Source: Gammaproteobacteria bacterium
GTDB lineage: Bacteria; Pseudomonadota; Gammaproteobacteria; Burkholderiales; Thiobacillaceae
DNA: 11,140 nucleotides
Direction of reading: 5' to 3'
Assembly: GCA_018820745.1 (NCBI GenBank)
Contig: JAHJNP010000112.1
Coordinates: 1 to 11,140, forward strand
The notes under the pieces are model-generated. The model saw only the letters and a program-made list of their open reading frames with translations. It did no database searches and was not told where the DNA came from. Below, piece by piece: positions 1 to 6,829 of this stretch (its first letter is position 1; each line of letters begins with the position of its first letter). The position numbers and the translations under genes are program-made.

Positions 1-318
1 GACATGGGCCAGACCTATGGCGTGCCGGTCAGCGAAATCGTCGAAGGCATCAAGAACGGCGTGCGCAAGGTCAACATCGACACCGACCTGCGGATGGCAT
101 CCACCGGCGCTATCCGCAAGCACCTGGCGGAAAACAAGTCCAACTTCGATCCGCGCAAATTCCTCAAGGAAGCCACCAAGGGCATGAGCGACATTTGCCG
201 GAATCGCTACGAAGCCTTCGGCGCAGCGGGCCAGGCCAGCAAGATCACAAAGGTCTACAGCCTGGAAGACATGCAGAAGCGCTACGACAAGGGCGAGCTG
301 GATCCCAAGGTCAAGTGA
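1..318 (+). CDS. fba: Class II fructose-bisphosphate aldolase, C-terminal part (5' end outside window)
   Basis: The frame is open from base 1 and ends at a TGA at 316-318, giving about 105 residues of the C-terminus of a roughly 350-residue enzyme. Class II aldolase is the metal-dependent cytosolic enzyme that cleaves fructose-1,6-bisphosphate to glyceraldehyde-3-phosphate and dihydroxyacetone phosphate, and catalyses the reverse in gluconeogenesis and the Calvin cycle. Recognition rests on the segment [20 protein letters not shown] followed by NIDTDLR, which in this family belongs to the phosphate-binding part of the barrel, and on the family-typical tail [16 protein letters not shown] and KGELDPKVK. 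The ending looks intact. The N-terminal two-thirds, with most metal ligands, is outside the window, so I cannot say whether the gene is whole. It is followed at once by a strong terminator and so is transcriptionally separate from the malonate genes. A second aldolase fragment lies at the right edge. Confidence 0.96.
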   Translation, partial: DMGQTYGVPVSEIVEGIKNGVRKVNIDTDLRMASTGAIRKHLAENKSNFDPRKFLKEATKGMSDICRNRYEAFGAAGQASKITKVYSLEDMQKRYDKGELDPKVK

Positions 319-335
319 TCGTTGGCTGAAACTTC

Positions 336-363
336 AAAGGGGACGCTGCGGCGTCCCCTTTTT
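336..363 (+). terminator. Rho-independent terminator of fba
   Basis: A perfect 11-bp stem pairs AAAGGGGACGC (336-346) with GCGTCCCCTTT (351-361) around a TGCG tetraloop, and a T-run ends at 363. It begins 18 bp after the fba stop codon. The A-run on the left arm gives some bidirectional character, so it might also stop transcripts arriving from the minus-strand regulator. Confidence 0.93.
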
Positions 364-512
364 CATGCTGCTTCCGGACGGTGGCTGATCACCTGAAGCA
401 GGCTGCCTGAACGTCTGCTGTCTCATTCGGAACCTGAATGCGCATTCCCCGCGTGACAAGTTCCACGCGCGGCCCGTCGCGTGACACCGCTTCGGGATAG
501 GGTTCCGGCCGA
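364..512. other. Intergenic stretch between fba terminator and regulator 3' end
   Basis: I see no gene here. It contains the nonamer CGCGTGACA twice, 28 bp apart (450-458 and 478-486). It also has a 6-bp inverted repeat, CGCGTG (450-455) and CACGCG (464-469), with an 8-nt loop. A short hairpin, CCGAC (509-513) and GTCGG (519-523), spans the regulator's stop codon. Neither hairpin has a T-run on the minus strand, so a terminator call for the regulator is not supported. Confidence 0.5.
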
Positions 513-1271
513 CTAGAGGTCGGTGGCGGACTCCAGCGTGGTGCTTTCAGCCGGGCTGACGGGTTCGCGAGCGATGCTCGACAACGAGGCGACGAGGTCG
601 GCGAACCGTTCCCCCTGCACCGTGATATGGGCTCGCAGGCTTTCGGCCGCGGCCTCCCCATCGCCGGCCTGGATGGCCTCGACAACGGCTTGGTGTTCCT
701 GGAAGGAGACCGACATGCGGTTGCGTACCCGCAATTGCAGACGTCGGTAGGGCCGTAGGCGACGGTGCAGGGCAGAGGCCTGATTCGCCAGAAAAGTGTT
801 CTGGCTGGCGGCGTAGATCAGATGGTGGAAGACTTCGTTGAGCCGGTAGTACTGGTCCGTATCGCCGGATTCGCGAGCCTCCAGGCAGGCTTGATGGGCG
901 GCGATCAACTGCTCCAGACCTGCCGGGCTGATGCGGCGGGCGGCGAGCTTGCCGCACAGGGCTTCCAGTTCGGCCATGACTTCGAACATCTCGCAAAGAC
1001 GGGCCGGGTCGGTTTTCGGGACGATGGCGCCGCGGCGGGGGCGCATCTCCACCAGGCCTGCGGTTGCCAACTGGATCAGGGCTTCGCGCACCGGGGTGCG
1101 CGAGACGCCGAACTCGGTGGCAAGGATCTGCTCGTCAAGGCGCATGCCAGGCCGGTATTGCCCGGTGACAATGCGCTCCTCAATGGCCTCGCCCAATTGC
1201 TCGGACAGCCGGATATGGGTGGATTCGGACGGGTTTGGTTTCACTGGGTTCTCGTAATGGGTGGGCCACAT
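513..1271 (-). CDS. GntR-family (FCD/FadR subfamily) transcriptional regulator, probable MdcY-like repressor of the malonate genes
   Basis: A 252-residue DNA-binding regulator divergent from the transport and decarboxylase operon. The N-terminal winged helix (about 22-86) carries the GntR signature LATEFGVSRTPVREAL (50-65) and the wing segment MRPRRGAIV. The C-terminal all-helical FCD ligand domain (about 92-220) keeps a plausible metal/effector set: N145, H149, H193 (in EHQAVVEAI) and H215. Family members usually release DNA when a small organic acid binds; malonate or a derivative is the inferred effector. I chose the ATG at 1269-1271, which starts MWPTHYENPV and has AAGG 12 nt upstream. 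The same frame is open further upstream to 1508, but that would run through the control region and into dctP. The Acinetobacter mdc operon is controlled by a GntR repressor, MdcY, whereas Klebsiella and Pseudomonas use the LysR type MdcR, so this resembles the former. Specific identity is inferred from context. Confidence 0.93.
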   Translation of the reverse strand: MWPTHYENPVKPNPSESTHIRLSEQLGEAIEERIVTGQYRPGMRLDEQILATEFGVSRTPVREALIQLATAGLVEMRPRRGAIVPKTDPARLCEMFEVMAELEALCGKLAARRISPAGLEQLIAAHQACLEARESGDTDQYYRLNEVFHHLIYAASQNTFLANQASALHRRLRPYRRLQLRVRNRMSVSFQEHQAVVEAIQAGDGEAAAESLRAHITVQGERFADLVASLSSIAREPVSPAESTTLESATDL

Positions 1272-1274
1272 ATA

Positions 1275-1303
1275 TTTACATACTACCTTGCGATAAATAC
1301 AAT
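1275..1303 (+). promoter_or_regulatory. Predicted sigma70 promoter of the dctPQM-usp-mdc operon
   Basis: A -35 hexamer TTTACA (1275-1280, 5 of 6 to consensus) and a -10 hexamer TACAAT (1298-1303, 5 of 6) are separated by exactly 17 bp, predicting a start near 1309-1311 and a leader of about 88 nt before dctP. The -35 box lies only 4 bp from the regulator's start codon, so the promoter sits inside the regulator's own leader. I found no equally good promoter for the minus strand. Confidence 0.68.
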
Positions 1304-1311
1304 TGCTGATA

Positions 1312-1325
1312 TCTTGTATACACGA
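1312..1325. promoter_or_regulatory. Probable GntR/MdcY-type operator
   Basis: TCTTGTATACACGA is a 14-bp palindrome with one mismatched pair around a perfect TGTATACA core (1315-1322). From memory, the Acinetobacter MdcY site is ATTGTATACAAT, and 9 of 12 positions agree here. The site begins 1-3 bp after the predicted transcription start, a position where a bound repressor would block initiation or escape. It could also serve autoregulation, since it lies upstream of the regulator gene. Binding is inferred. Confidence 0.65.
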
Positions 1326-1338
1326 CAGTATGGTCGTG
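1321..1338. repeat. 6-bp inverted repeat in dctP leader, possible second operator
   Basis: CACGAC (1321-1326) and GTCGTG (1333-1338) are perfect inverted arms around a 6-nt spacer. The left arm shares bases with the right end of the TGTATACA operator. It could be a second regulator site or a small leader hairpin; there is no T-run, so it is not an intrinsic terminator. Confidence 0.4.
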
Positions 1339-1385
1339 GGTTCGATTCGTGGCTGCCTCCGTCGAGTGCCAGCCTGCAAAATAAT

Positions 1386-1391
1386 GAGGAG
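1386..1391 (+). promoter_or_regulatory. Ribosome binding site of dctP
   Basis: GAGGAG lies 6 nt before the ATG at 1398. It is a clean Shine-Dalgarno sequence and fixes the dctP start. Confidence 0.85.
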
Positions 1392-1397
1392 ACTTAA

Positions 1398-2423
1398 ATG
1401 AAGGCAATATCCAGGCGCTTCGCCATCGGGACGATCGTTGGCGTATTTTCGCTGCTGCTGGGCAATGTGGCGCAGGCCGATGCGCCGCGCGTCATCAAGC
1501 TCTCGCACCAGTTCCCGGCATCGACCGGCGACGGTGGCGACTTCCGCGACCAGCTGGCCAGAAAATTCGCCGCTGAAGTGGAAAAGCGCAGCAACGGCTC
1601 GCTCAAAGTCGAGATCTATCCCGGCAGTTCGCTGATGAAAACCAAAAGCCAGTTCGGCGCGCTGCGCAAGGGCACCCTGGACATGTCGGTGCTGCCGTTG
1701 GCCTATGGCGGTGGCGAAGTGCCTGAAGTCACCCTGACCCTGATGCCTGCGCTGGTGCAGAGCTATGAACAGGGTCTGCGCTGGAAGACCGCGCCGATCG
1801 GTGCCGAACTCAACCGGATTCTCGAATCCAAGGGCATCAAGATCATTACCTGGGTATGGCAGGCCGGCGGCATCGCCAGTCGTGGCAATCCCATCGTCAA
1901 TCCGGCAGACGCCAAGGGCCTGAAGATCCGTGGCGGCGACAAGACCATGGATCAGATGATCCAGGGCGCCGAAGGCGGTGCCATCAACCTGCCGTCGAGC
2001 GAAATCTACAGCGCCATGTCGACCGGCGTGCTCGATGCCGCCATGACGTCCAGCACTTCGCTGATCAGTTACCGGTTGTACGAAGTGTCGAAGTCGGTGA
2101 CCACGGCCCGCGACAAATCCTTCTGGTTCATGTTTGAACCGTTGCTGATCTCGATGTCCGCCTGGGAGACGCTGACCCCGGCGCAGCAGAAAATCATGAC
2201 GGACGTCGGGACGTCACTCGAGCCGTTCGCCATGGCCGGTGCCAAGGCCGACGACAAACGCCTGGCCGAAGTCTACGAAAAAGCGGGCGTCAAGGTTGTG
2301 GACATGAACCAGGCCGCCTTCGACAAGTGGGTCAAAGTCGCCAAGGCGTCCGCTTACAAGCGCTTTGCTGAGGATGTGCCCAACGGCAAGCGGCTGCTGG
2401 ACATGGCGTCTGCGGTGAAGTGA
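1398..2423 (+). CDS. dctP: TRAP transporter periplasmic substrate-binding protein (DctP family), probable malonate binding
   Basis: A 341-residue extracytoplasmic receptor that captures an organic acid in the periplasm and hands it to the DctQM membrane pair. Residues 1-27 form a Sec signal peptide: basic MKAISRR, a hydrophobic core, and an AQA cleavage site before D28. The mature part shows the DctP pattern: IKLSHQFPAS at the start, the segment KGLKIRGG with R178 at the position of the family's invariant carboxylate-binding arginine, then LPSSEIYSAMSTGVLDAA (199-216). Length is normal for the family. It is the first gene of the operon, with its own good ribosome site. Its stop overlaps the dctQ start. 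The substrate is not readable from the sequence. Malonate is inferred because the gene is co-directional with a full malonate decarboxylase set and because a malonate TRAP system (MatPQM) is known in Sinorhizobium. Confidence 0.95.
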   Translation: MKAISRRFAIGTIVGVFSLLLGNVAQADAPRVIKLSHQFPASTGDGGDFRDQLARKFAAEVEKRSNGSLKVEIYPGSSLMKTKSQFGALRKGTLDMSVLPLAYGGGEVPEVTLTLMPALVQSYEQGLRWKTAPIGAELNRILESKGIKIITWVWQAGGIASRGNPIVNPADAKGLKIRGGDKTMDQMIQGAEGGAINLPSSEIYSAMSTGVLDAAMTSSTSLISYRLYEVSKSVTTARDKSFWFMFEPLLISMSAWETLTPAQQKIMTDVGTSLEPFAMAGAKADDKRLAEVYEKAGVKVVDMNQAAFDKWVKVAKASAYKRFAEDVPNGKRLLDMASAVK

Positions 2424-2986
2424 GTATTCCAGCCGAACCTGCGGTTGTCACGCCAGCGACCGCAGTCCGAACAGTCTGGCGAGGTTTTGCCTGGCTGGTT
2501 CGGCAGTTCAATATCCTCACGGGCTACCTGTCGGCGGTGATCATCGTGATCACCGCCGGTGTCGTCTGTTATGGCGTGATCATGCGCTATTACTTCGCGT
2601 CGCCGCTCGACTGGGGGCTGGAGCTTTCCATTTTCATGCTCATCGTCTCCACCTTCATGAGTGCGGGCTACACGCAGCTGCAACGCGGCCACGTCACCAT
2701 TGAAATCATGGATCACATACTCTCGGCGCGCGCCAACCGCGTGCGCTATCTGGTCGGCGATCTGCTCTCGCTGCTGTTCTGCGCGTTCGTCGCGTGGAAC
2801 GCCTGGACGTATTTTCACGAAGCGTATTCAGAAGGCTGGGTAACGGAAAGCATCTGGGCACCCAAGATGTGGATTCCCTATCTGTTCATGGCGATCGGCA
2901 TGAGCGCGCTGTCTTTGCAACTGCTGGTTCAGACGGTTGAAGCCCTGCCGGTGCTGCGCGGCATGTTTGCGAAAAAGGTCAACTAA
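2420..2986 (+). CDS. dctQ: TRAP transporter small membrane subunit (DctQ family)
   Basis: A 188-residue inner-membrane protein with four predicted transmembrane helices at about 33-56, 65-85, 108-131 and 150-173. It shows the DctQ features SPLDWGLELS just before helix 2 and the loop GYTQLQRGHVTIEI after it. It pairs with DctM and is needed to couple the binding protein to sodium-driven transport. The start is a GTG at 2420 that shares bases with the dctP TGA at 2421-2423 (GTGA junction), so translation is probably coupled. The next in-frame ATG falls inside helix 1 and would destroy it. The N-terminal about 25 residues are hydrophilic and cytosolic, unremarkable for the family. Confidence 0.94.
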   Translation: MSIPAEPAVVTPATAVRTVWRGFAWLVRQFNILTGYLSAVIIVITAGVVCYGVIMRYYFASPLDWGLELSIFMLIVSTFMSAGYTQLQRGHVTIEIMDHILSARANRVRYLVGDLLSLLFCAFVAWNAWTYFHEAYSEGWVTESIWAPKMWIPYLFMAIGMSALSLQLLVQTVEALPVLRGMFAKKVN

Positions 2987-2989
2987 TAA

Positions 2990-4315
2990 ATGGATACCTC
3001 GACCATCGGCCTGCTGTATGCAGGCGTGACCTTGCTGCTGCTCTTTTCCGGAATGCCCATCGCGTTTGCCCTTGGGCTGTCGGCGCTGGTTTTCATGGCG
3101 GGCTTCATGCCGCCTCCGATGATGCAGTCGGTTGCCGAGACCTTGTTCTCGGAGCTGAATAATTTCACCCTGCTGACGATCCCCCTGTTCGTGCTGATGG
3201 GCGCGGCGATCGGAAAATCGCGCGCCGGCGCCGATGTCTACAGTTCGCTTAACGCGTGGCTGTACCGCATTCCCGGCGGCCTGGGGCTGGCCAACGTGTT
3301 TGCCTGTGCGGTGTTTGCGGCCATGTGCGGGTCGAGTCCGGCGACGTGTTCGGCGATCGGTTCCTCGGGTATTCCGCAGTTGGTGCGGCGCGGCTATTCG
3401 GAAGGTCTGGCCACGGGCCTGATCGCGGCCGGCGGCACGCTGGGCATCCTCATCCCGCCGTCGCTGACGCTTATCCTCTATGGTCTGGCCGCTGAGCAAT
3501 CGATCGGCAAGCTCTTTATGGCCGGCGTTGGCCCCGGCCTGATGCTGGTGTTGCTGTTCGCGATCTGGGTGGTGTTCAAGTACAGCCTCGAACGCCGTCA
3601 GGCACTGAGCGCCGGGGATGAGCACGCCATTCTGGAAGCCGAACATTTCTCCTGGCGCGACCGTATGAAATCGCTGCCGCGTTTCCTGCCTTTCCTGGCC
3701 CTGATCGCTGCGATCATGATCGCCATGTACGGCGGCTGGGCCACGCCGTCGGAAGTCGCCGGGATCGGTGCGGCGGGTGCATTGCTGATGGTGGTCACGC
3801 TGTACAAATGCTGGCACCGCAAGGATATGGATGCCATCCTCACCGGCACCATCCGCGAGAGCACGATGATCATGATGATCATCGCCACCTCGTTCCTCTT
3901 CACCTTCGTGATGAGTTACCTGGGGGTGACGCAGGAAGCGGCGCAATGGCTGGTGGAACTGGGACTGGGCAAATGGGCGTTCTTCCTCGGCGTCAACGTG
4001 TTCATCGTGATGCTCGGTTTCTTTCTGCCGCCGGTGGCCATCATCCTGATGATCACGCCGATCATTCTGCCCAGCCTCAACGCCCTGGGCATCGACCTGA
4101 TCTGGTTCGGCATCGTCATGACGATCCTCATGGAGATGGGCCTGATCCACCCGCCGGTGGGTCTCAATCTGTTCGTCATCAACGGCATCGCGCCGGACAT
4201 TCCGCTGAGCCGCATCGTCTGGGGCACGCTGCCTTTCATCGGCCTGATGGTGGTGGGCATCGTGCTGCTCTGCCTGTTCCCCGACATTGCGCTCTGGCTG
4301 CCCAACCACTTTTAG
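2990..4315 (+). CDS. dctM: TRAP transporter large membrane subunit (DctM family)
   Basis: A 441-residue transport channel with about twelve hydrophobic segments in two inverted halves; it carries out sodium-coupled uptake from the binding protein. Hallmarks visible: GSSPATCSAIG (114-124), the discontinuous-helix motif LGILIPPS (151-158), ATPSEVAGIGA (251-261), FFLPPVAIILMITPIILPS in the second half, and IHPPVGLNLFVINGIA (386-401), the mirror of the first IPPS motif. Length is typical of stand-alone DctM, so DctQ and DctM are not fused here. It starts 3 bp after dctQ with AAAAAGG upstream. Open frames of several hundred codons on the opposite strand are antisense shadows. Confidence 0.96.
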   Translation: MDTSTIGLLYAGVTLLLLFSGMPIAFALGLSALVFMAGFMPPPMMQSVAETLFSELNNFTLLTIPLFVLMGAAIGKSRAGADVYSSLNAWLYRIPGGLGLANVFACAVFAAMCGSSPATCSAIGSSGIPQLVRRGYSEGLATGLIAAGGTLGILIPPSLTLILYGLAAEQSIGKLFMAGVGPGLMLVLLFAIWVVFKYSLERRQALSAGDEHAILEAEHFSWRDRMKSLPRFLPFLALIAAIMIAMYGGWATPSEVAGIGAAGALLMVVTLYKCWHRKDMDAILTGTIRESTMIMMIIATSFLFTFVMSYLGVTQEAAQWLVELGLGKWAFFLGVNVFIVMLGFFLPPVAIILMITPIILPSLNALGIDLIWFGIVMTILMEMGLIHPPVGLNLFVINGIAPDIPLSRIVWGTLPFIGLMVVGIVLLCLFPDIALWLPNHF

Positions 4316-4324
4316 GCGTCCGCC

Positions 4325-4807
4325 ATGACCTATGCTATCGATACCATCCTCTATGCGACCGACCGCGGGCCGCGCAGCTGCGAAGTGCTGAACCATGCGA
4401 TCGGCATGGCCCGCCGTTTCGGCGCGCGGCTGCATCTGGTCACCGTCATCGATACGCCCATGCCCGCCGACCGCAACCTGTATCGCACCTACCTCTCTGA
4501 CGACCAGATCGAGCACCTGCAGGCCGAGGCCAAGGCGCGGGTCAGCGAGTATCTGCAGCACGGCCTTGCCACTTATGACGCCGAGCACCCGGACCACCCC
4601 CACAGCGAGGTGCTGGCCTCGGTGCAGATTCTCGAAGGCAATACCGCCGAGTTGCTGCTGGAACAGGCCGCAAAACTCAAGGCCGACCTCATCGTGCTGG
4701 GCTCGCATGGCCAGAGCCAGTTGGGCGAGATGCTGATCGGCTCGGTGGCCCACAAGGTGACGATGAGGTCACCTGTTCCGGTGTTGCTGGTGCCGATCAA
4801 CCAGTGA
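4325..4807 (+). CDS. Universal stress protein (UspA family), TRAP-associated, TeaD-like
   Basis: A 160-residue cytosolic single-domain Usp. The N-terminal strand and loop read TILYATDRG with the conserved D13. The C-terminal ATP-binding pattern G-2X-G-9X-G(S/T) is intact as G126-SH-G129, nine residues, then G139-S140, ending in the hydrophobic strand VPVLLVP. It is therefore an ATP-binding type rather than the non-binding UspA type. It lies 9 bp after dctM and 30 bp before mdcA. In Halomonas the ectoine TRAP system TeaABC is followed by TeaD, a Usp protein that binds ATP and restrains the transporter; the same arrangement here suggests a role in tuning uptake, which is inference. At 160 residues it is slightly longer than a minimal Usp, the extra residues being around 80-95. 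Confidence 0.92.
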   Translation: MTYAIDTILYATDRGPRSCEVLNHAIGMARRFGARLHLVTVIDTPMPADRNLYRTYLSDDQIEHLQAEAKARVSEYLQHGLATYDAEHPDHPHSEVLASVQILEGNTAELLLEQAAKLKADLIVLGSHGQSQLGEMLIGSVAHKVTMRSPVPVLLVPINQ

Positions 4808-4820
4808 ACGCGCCGGCCAC

Positions 4821-4827
4821 AAGGGAG
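4821..4827 (+). promoter_or_regulatory. Ribosome binding site of mdcA
   Basis: AAGGGAG lies 10 nt before the ATG at 4838. The 30-bp gap between usp and mdcA is too short to show a separate promoter, so mdcA probably depends on the upstream transcript. Confidence 0.75.
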
Positions 4828-4837
4828 AACAAGCCGC

Positions 4838-6505
4838 ATGCAAGGCGCTGAACATCCACCCGCCGGCTGGGATCGACAGGCCCGCAATCGGGCAGCACGT
4901 TTGGCGCGCGCGGCCCCGCTGGCCCGGGGAAAACAGGTCGATGCCGGGCAGGCGGTGGCCTTGCTGGAAGCGCTGATCGAACCCGGCGACCGCCTGTGCA
5001 TCGAGGGCAACAACCAGAAACAGGCCGATTTCCTGGCCCGTGCGCTGGTACAGACCGACCCGGCGCGAGTACGCGAGCTGCATCTGGTGCAGTCGGTGCT
5101 GGCCCTGCCGGAACATATCGACATCATCGAACGCGGCCAAGTGGCGCGCCTGGATTTCTCCTTCTCCGGGCAGCAGGCCGGTCGGCTGGCCAGACTGGTG
5201 GAAGCAGGCCGCATCCGCATCGGCGCGATCCACACCTACCTGGAGTTGTACGCTCGCTACTTCGTCGATCTGACCCCGCAGGTGGCGCTGGTCGCCGCCC
5301 AGGCCGCCGACCGCCAGGGCAACCTCTACACCGGCCCCAATACCGAGGACACGCCGGTCATCGTCGAGGCCACCGCGTTCAAGGGCGGCATTGTCGTCGC
5401 CCAGGTCAACGAGATCGTCGATCGCCTGCCGCGCGTGGATATTCCCGCCGACTGGGTGGACTTCACCTTGGTCGCGCCGACGCCGCATTACGTTGAGCCG
5501 CTGTTTACCCGTGATCCGGCGCTGATCACCGAAACCCAGGTGCTGACGGCGATGATCGCGATCAAGGGGCTCTACGCCGAGTACGGCATCACCCGCCTCA
5601 ACCATGGCATCGGTTTCGACACCGCCGCCATCGAACTGCTGCTGCCCACCTATGCTGCCGAACTGGGCCTCAAAGGCAAGATCTGCACGCACTGGGCGCT
5701 GAATCCGCATCCCACCCTGATCCCGGCCATCGAGGCCGGCTTCGTCCAGTCGGTGCATTCGTTCGGTTCGGAAGTCGGGATGGAGCGCTACGTGGCGGCG
5801 CGGCCGGATGTGTTCTTCATCGGTGCCGACGGCACCATGCGTTCCAACCGCGCCCTCTGTCAGGCCGCCGGCCACTATGCCTGCGACCTGTTCATCGGCT
5901 CCACCCTGCAGATTGACCTGGCCGGCAACAGTTCCACCGCCACCAAAGGCCGCATCGCCGGCTTCGGCGGCGCGCCCAACATGGGCGCCGATGCGCGCGG
6001 CCGCCGGCATGCCTCCCCCGCCTGGCTGCGGGCCGGGCGCGAGGCGCGCGGCGAGGGCACGGGCACCATGCCACGCGGCCAAAAGCTGGTGGCGCAGATC
6101 GTCGAGACCTACCGCGAACACATGCAGCCGGCCTTCGTCGAACAACTCGACGCCTGGGCGCTGGCCGAGAGCGCCGGCATGGAGCTGCCGCCGGTCATGA
6201 TCTACGGTGAAGACCTGTCGCATATCATCACCGAGGAAGGCATCGCCAACCTGCTGCTCTGCCGCAGCCCGGAAGAGCGCGAACAGGCCATCCGTGGCGT
6301 GGCTGGCTACACGCCGGTGGGCCTGGCGCGCGACAAACGCATGGTCGAGAACCTGCGCGACCGCGGCATCATCCGGCGTCCGCAGGACCTGGGGATCGAC
6401 CCGCGCGAGGCGACCCGTGACCTGCTGGCGGCGCGCAACATCAAGGAACTGGTACATGCCTCGGGCGGGCTCTACGAGCCCCCGAAGAAATACCGCAACT
6501 GGTAG
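4838..6505 (+). CDS. mdcA: Malonate decarboxylase alpha subunit, acetyl-S-ACP:malonate ACP transferase
   Basis: A 555-residue cytosolic enzyme, near the usual 550. It exchanges the acetyl group on the carrier protein for malonate, releasing acetate and forming malonyl-S-ACP, the substrate of MdcDE. Family features: GNNQKQADFLARAL (58-71), the block NHGIGFDTAAIELLLPTYAA, CTHWALNPHPTLIPAIEAGF, SVHSFGSEVGMERY, and the glycine-rich GFGGAPNMG (375-383) followed by GRRHASPAWLRAG. The fold is related to family I CoA transferases and the citrate lyase alpha subunit. The start is the ATG at 4838 with AAGGGAG 10 nt upstream; the first about 30 residues are Arg/Ala-rich and poorly conserved. The stop TAG (6503-6505) lies inside the ribosome site of mdcC. 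The first of seven mdc genes in the order A-C-D-E-G-B-H. Confidence 0.97.
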   Translation: MQGAEHPPAGWDRQARNRAARLARAAPLARGKQVDAGQAVALLEALIEPGDRLCIEGNNQKQADFLARALVQTDPARVRELHLVQSVLALPEHIDIIERGQVARLDFSFSGQQAGRLARLVEAGRIRIGAIHTYLELYARYFVDLTPQVALVAAQAADRQGNLYTGPNTEDTPVIVEATAFKGGIVVAQVNEIVDRLPRVDIPADWVDFTLVAPTPHYVEPLFTRDPALITETQVLTAMIAIKGLYAEYGITRLNHGIGFDTAAIELLLPTYAAELGLKGKICTHWALNPHPTLIPAIEAGFVQSVHSFGSEVGMERYVAARPDVFFIGADGTMRSNRALCQAAGHYACDLFIGSTLQIDLAGNSSTATKGRIAGFGGAPNMGADARGRRHASPAWLRAGREARGEGTGTMPRGQKLVAQIVETYREHMQPAFVEQLDAWALAESAGMELPPVMIYGEDLSHIITEEGIANLLLCRSPEEREQAIRGVAGYTPVGLARDKRMVENLRDRGIIRRPQDLGIDPREATRDLLAARNIKELVHASGGLYEPPKKYRNW

Positions 6506-6508
6506 GAG
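6503..6508 (+). promoter_or_regulatory. Ribosome binding site deciding the mdcC TTG start
   Basis: TAGGAG overlaps the mdcA stop codon and stands 6 nt before the TTG at 6515. No ATG lies near the expected N-terminus, so this site supports initiation at TTG. Confidence 0.78.
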
Positions 6509-6514
6509 CGTACG

Positions 6515-6829
6515 TTGGAAAAGTTCAACCTCGAATTCGACTCCCCACCCAGTCCGGTCGGGGTGCGCAGCACACTCTGCGGAGTGGTCTCGTCGGGCAA
6601 CCTGGAAGTGCTGGTGGAAGCTGGCGAGCCGTCGCATGTGTGCCGCGTGGAGGTCAACACCTCGGCGGTGGGGTTTCGCGATATCTGGCAGGCGGTGCTG
6701 GCCGACTTCGCTGCGAGCCATGCCGCCGGCGGACTCAGCCTGGCCATCAACGATGCCGGCGCCACCCCGGCGGTGGTCGGGCTGCGCCTTGCCCAGGCCT
6801 TCGAAACCAGTACCGGCGGTCCGACATGA
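6515..6829 (+). CDS. mdcC: Malonate decarboxylase delta subunit, acyl carrier protein
   Basis: A 104-residue carrier protein of the normal family size. It bears a phosphoribosyl-dephospho-CoA prosthetic group whose thiol carries acetyl and malonyl between MdcA, MdcDE and MdcH. The attachment motif is visible as GVVSSGNLEVL (23-33). By alignment with the Klebsiella protein, whose modified residue is Ser25 in GVVGSGDMEVL, the modified residue here should be Ser27. The C-terminal block INDAGATPAVVGLRLAQAFE matches the family. Initiation is at TTG (6515-6517), supported by TAGGAG and by the N-terminus MEKFNLEF aligning with relatives; a TTG start may moderate expression. The stop overlaps the mdcD start by ATGA. 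Confidence 0.95.
   Translation: MEKFNLEFDSPPSPVGVRSTLCGVVSSGNLEVLVEAGEPSHVCRVEVNTSAVGFRDIWQAVLADFAASHAAGGLSLAINDAGATPAVVGLRLAQAFETSTGGPT

Noticed and set aside
509..523. Hairpin over the regulator stop codon as a terminator
   Set aside because: It has a stem of only 5 bp and no T-run on the minus strand.
1272..1508. Longer N-terminus for the GntR regulator starting at 1508
   Set aside because: It would add 79 residues without family similarity, translated from the promoter/operator region and the start of dctP. The ATG at 1271 gives the normal family length.
2828..4753. A 641-codon open frame on the minus strand across dctM and usp
   Set aside because: It lies opposite dctM and usp, whose family motifs are unambiguous. 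The antisense translation is a His/Arg/Gln-rich string without recognisable domains, as expected from GC-rich codon bias.
4769..6721. A 650-codon open frame on the minus strand across mdcA
   Set aside because: It is antisense to mdcA, is compositionally odd and has no motif. It is a shadow of third-position G/C bias.
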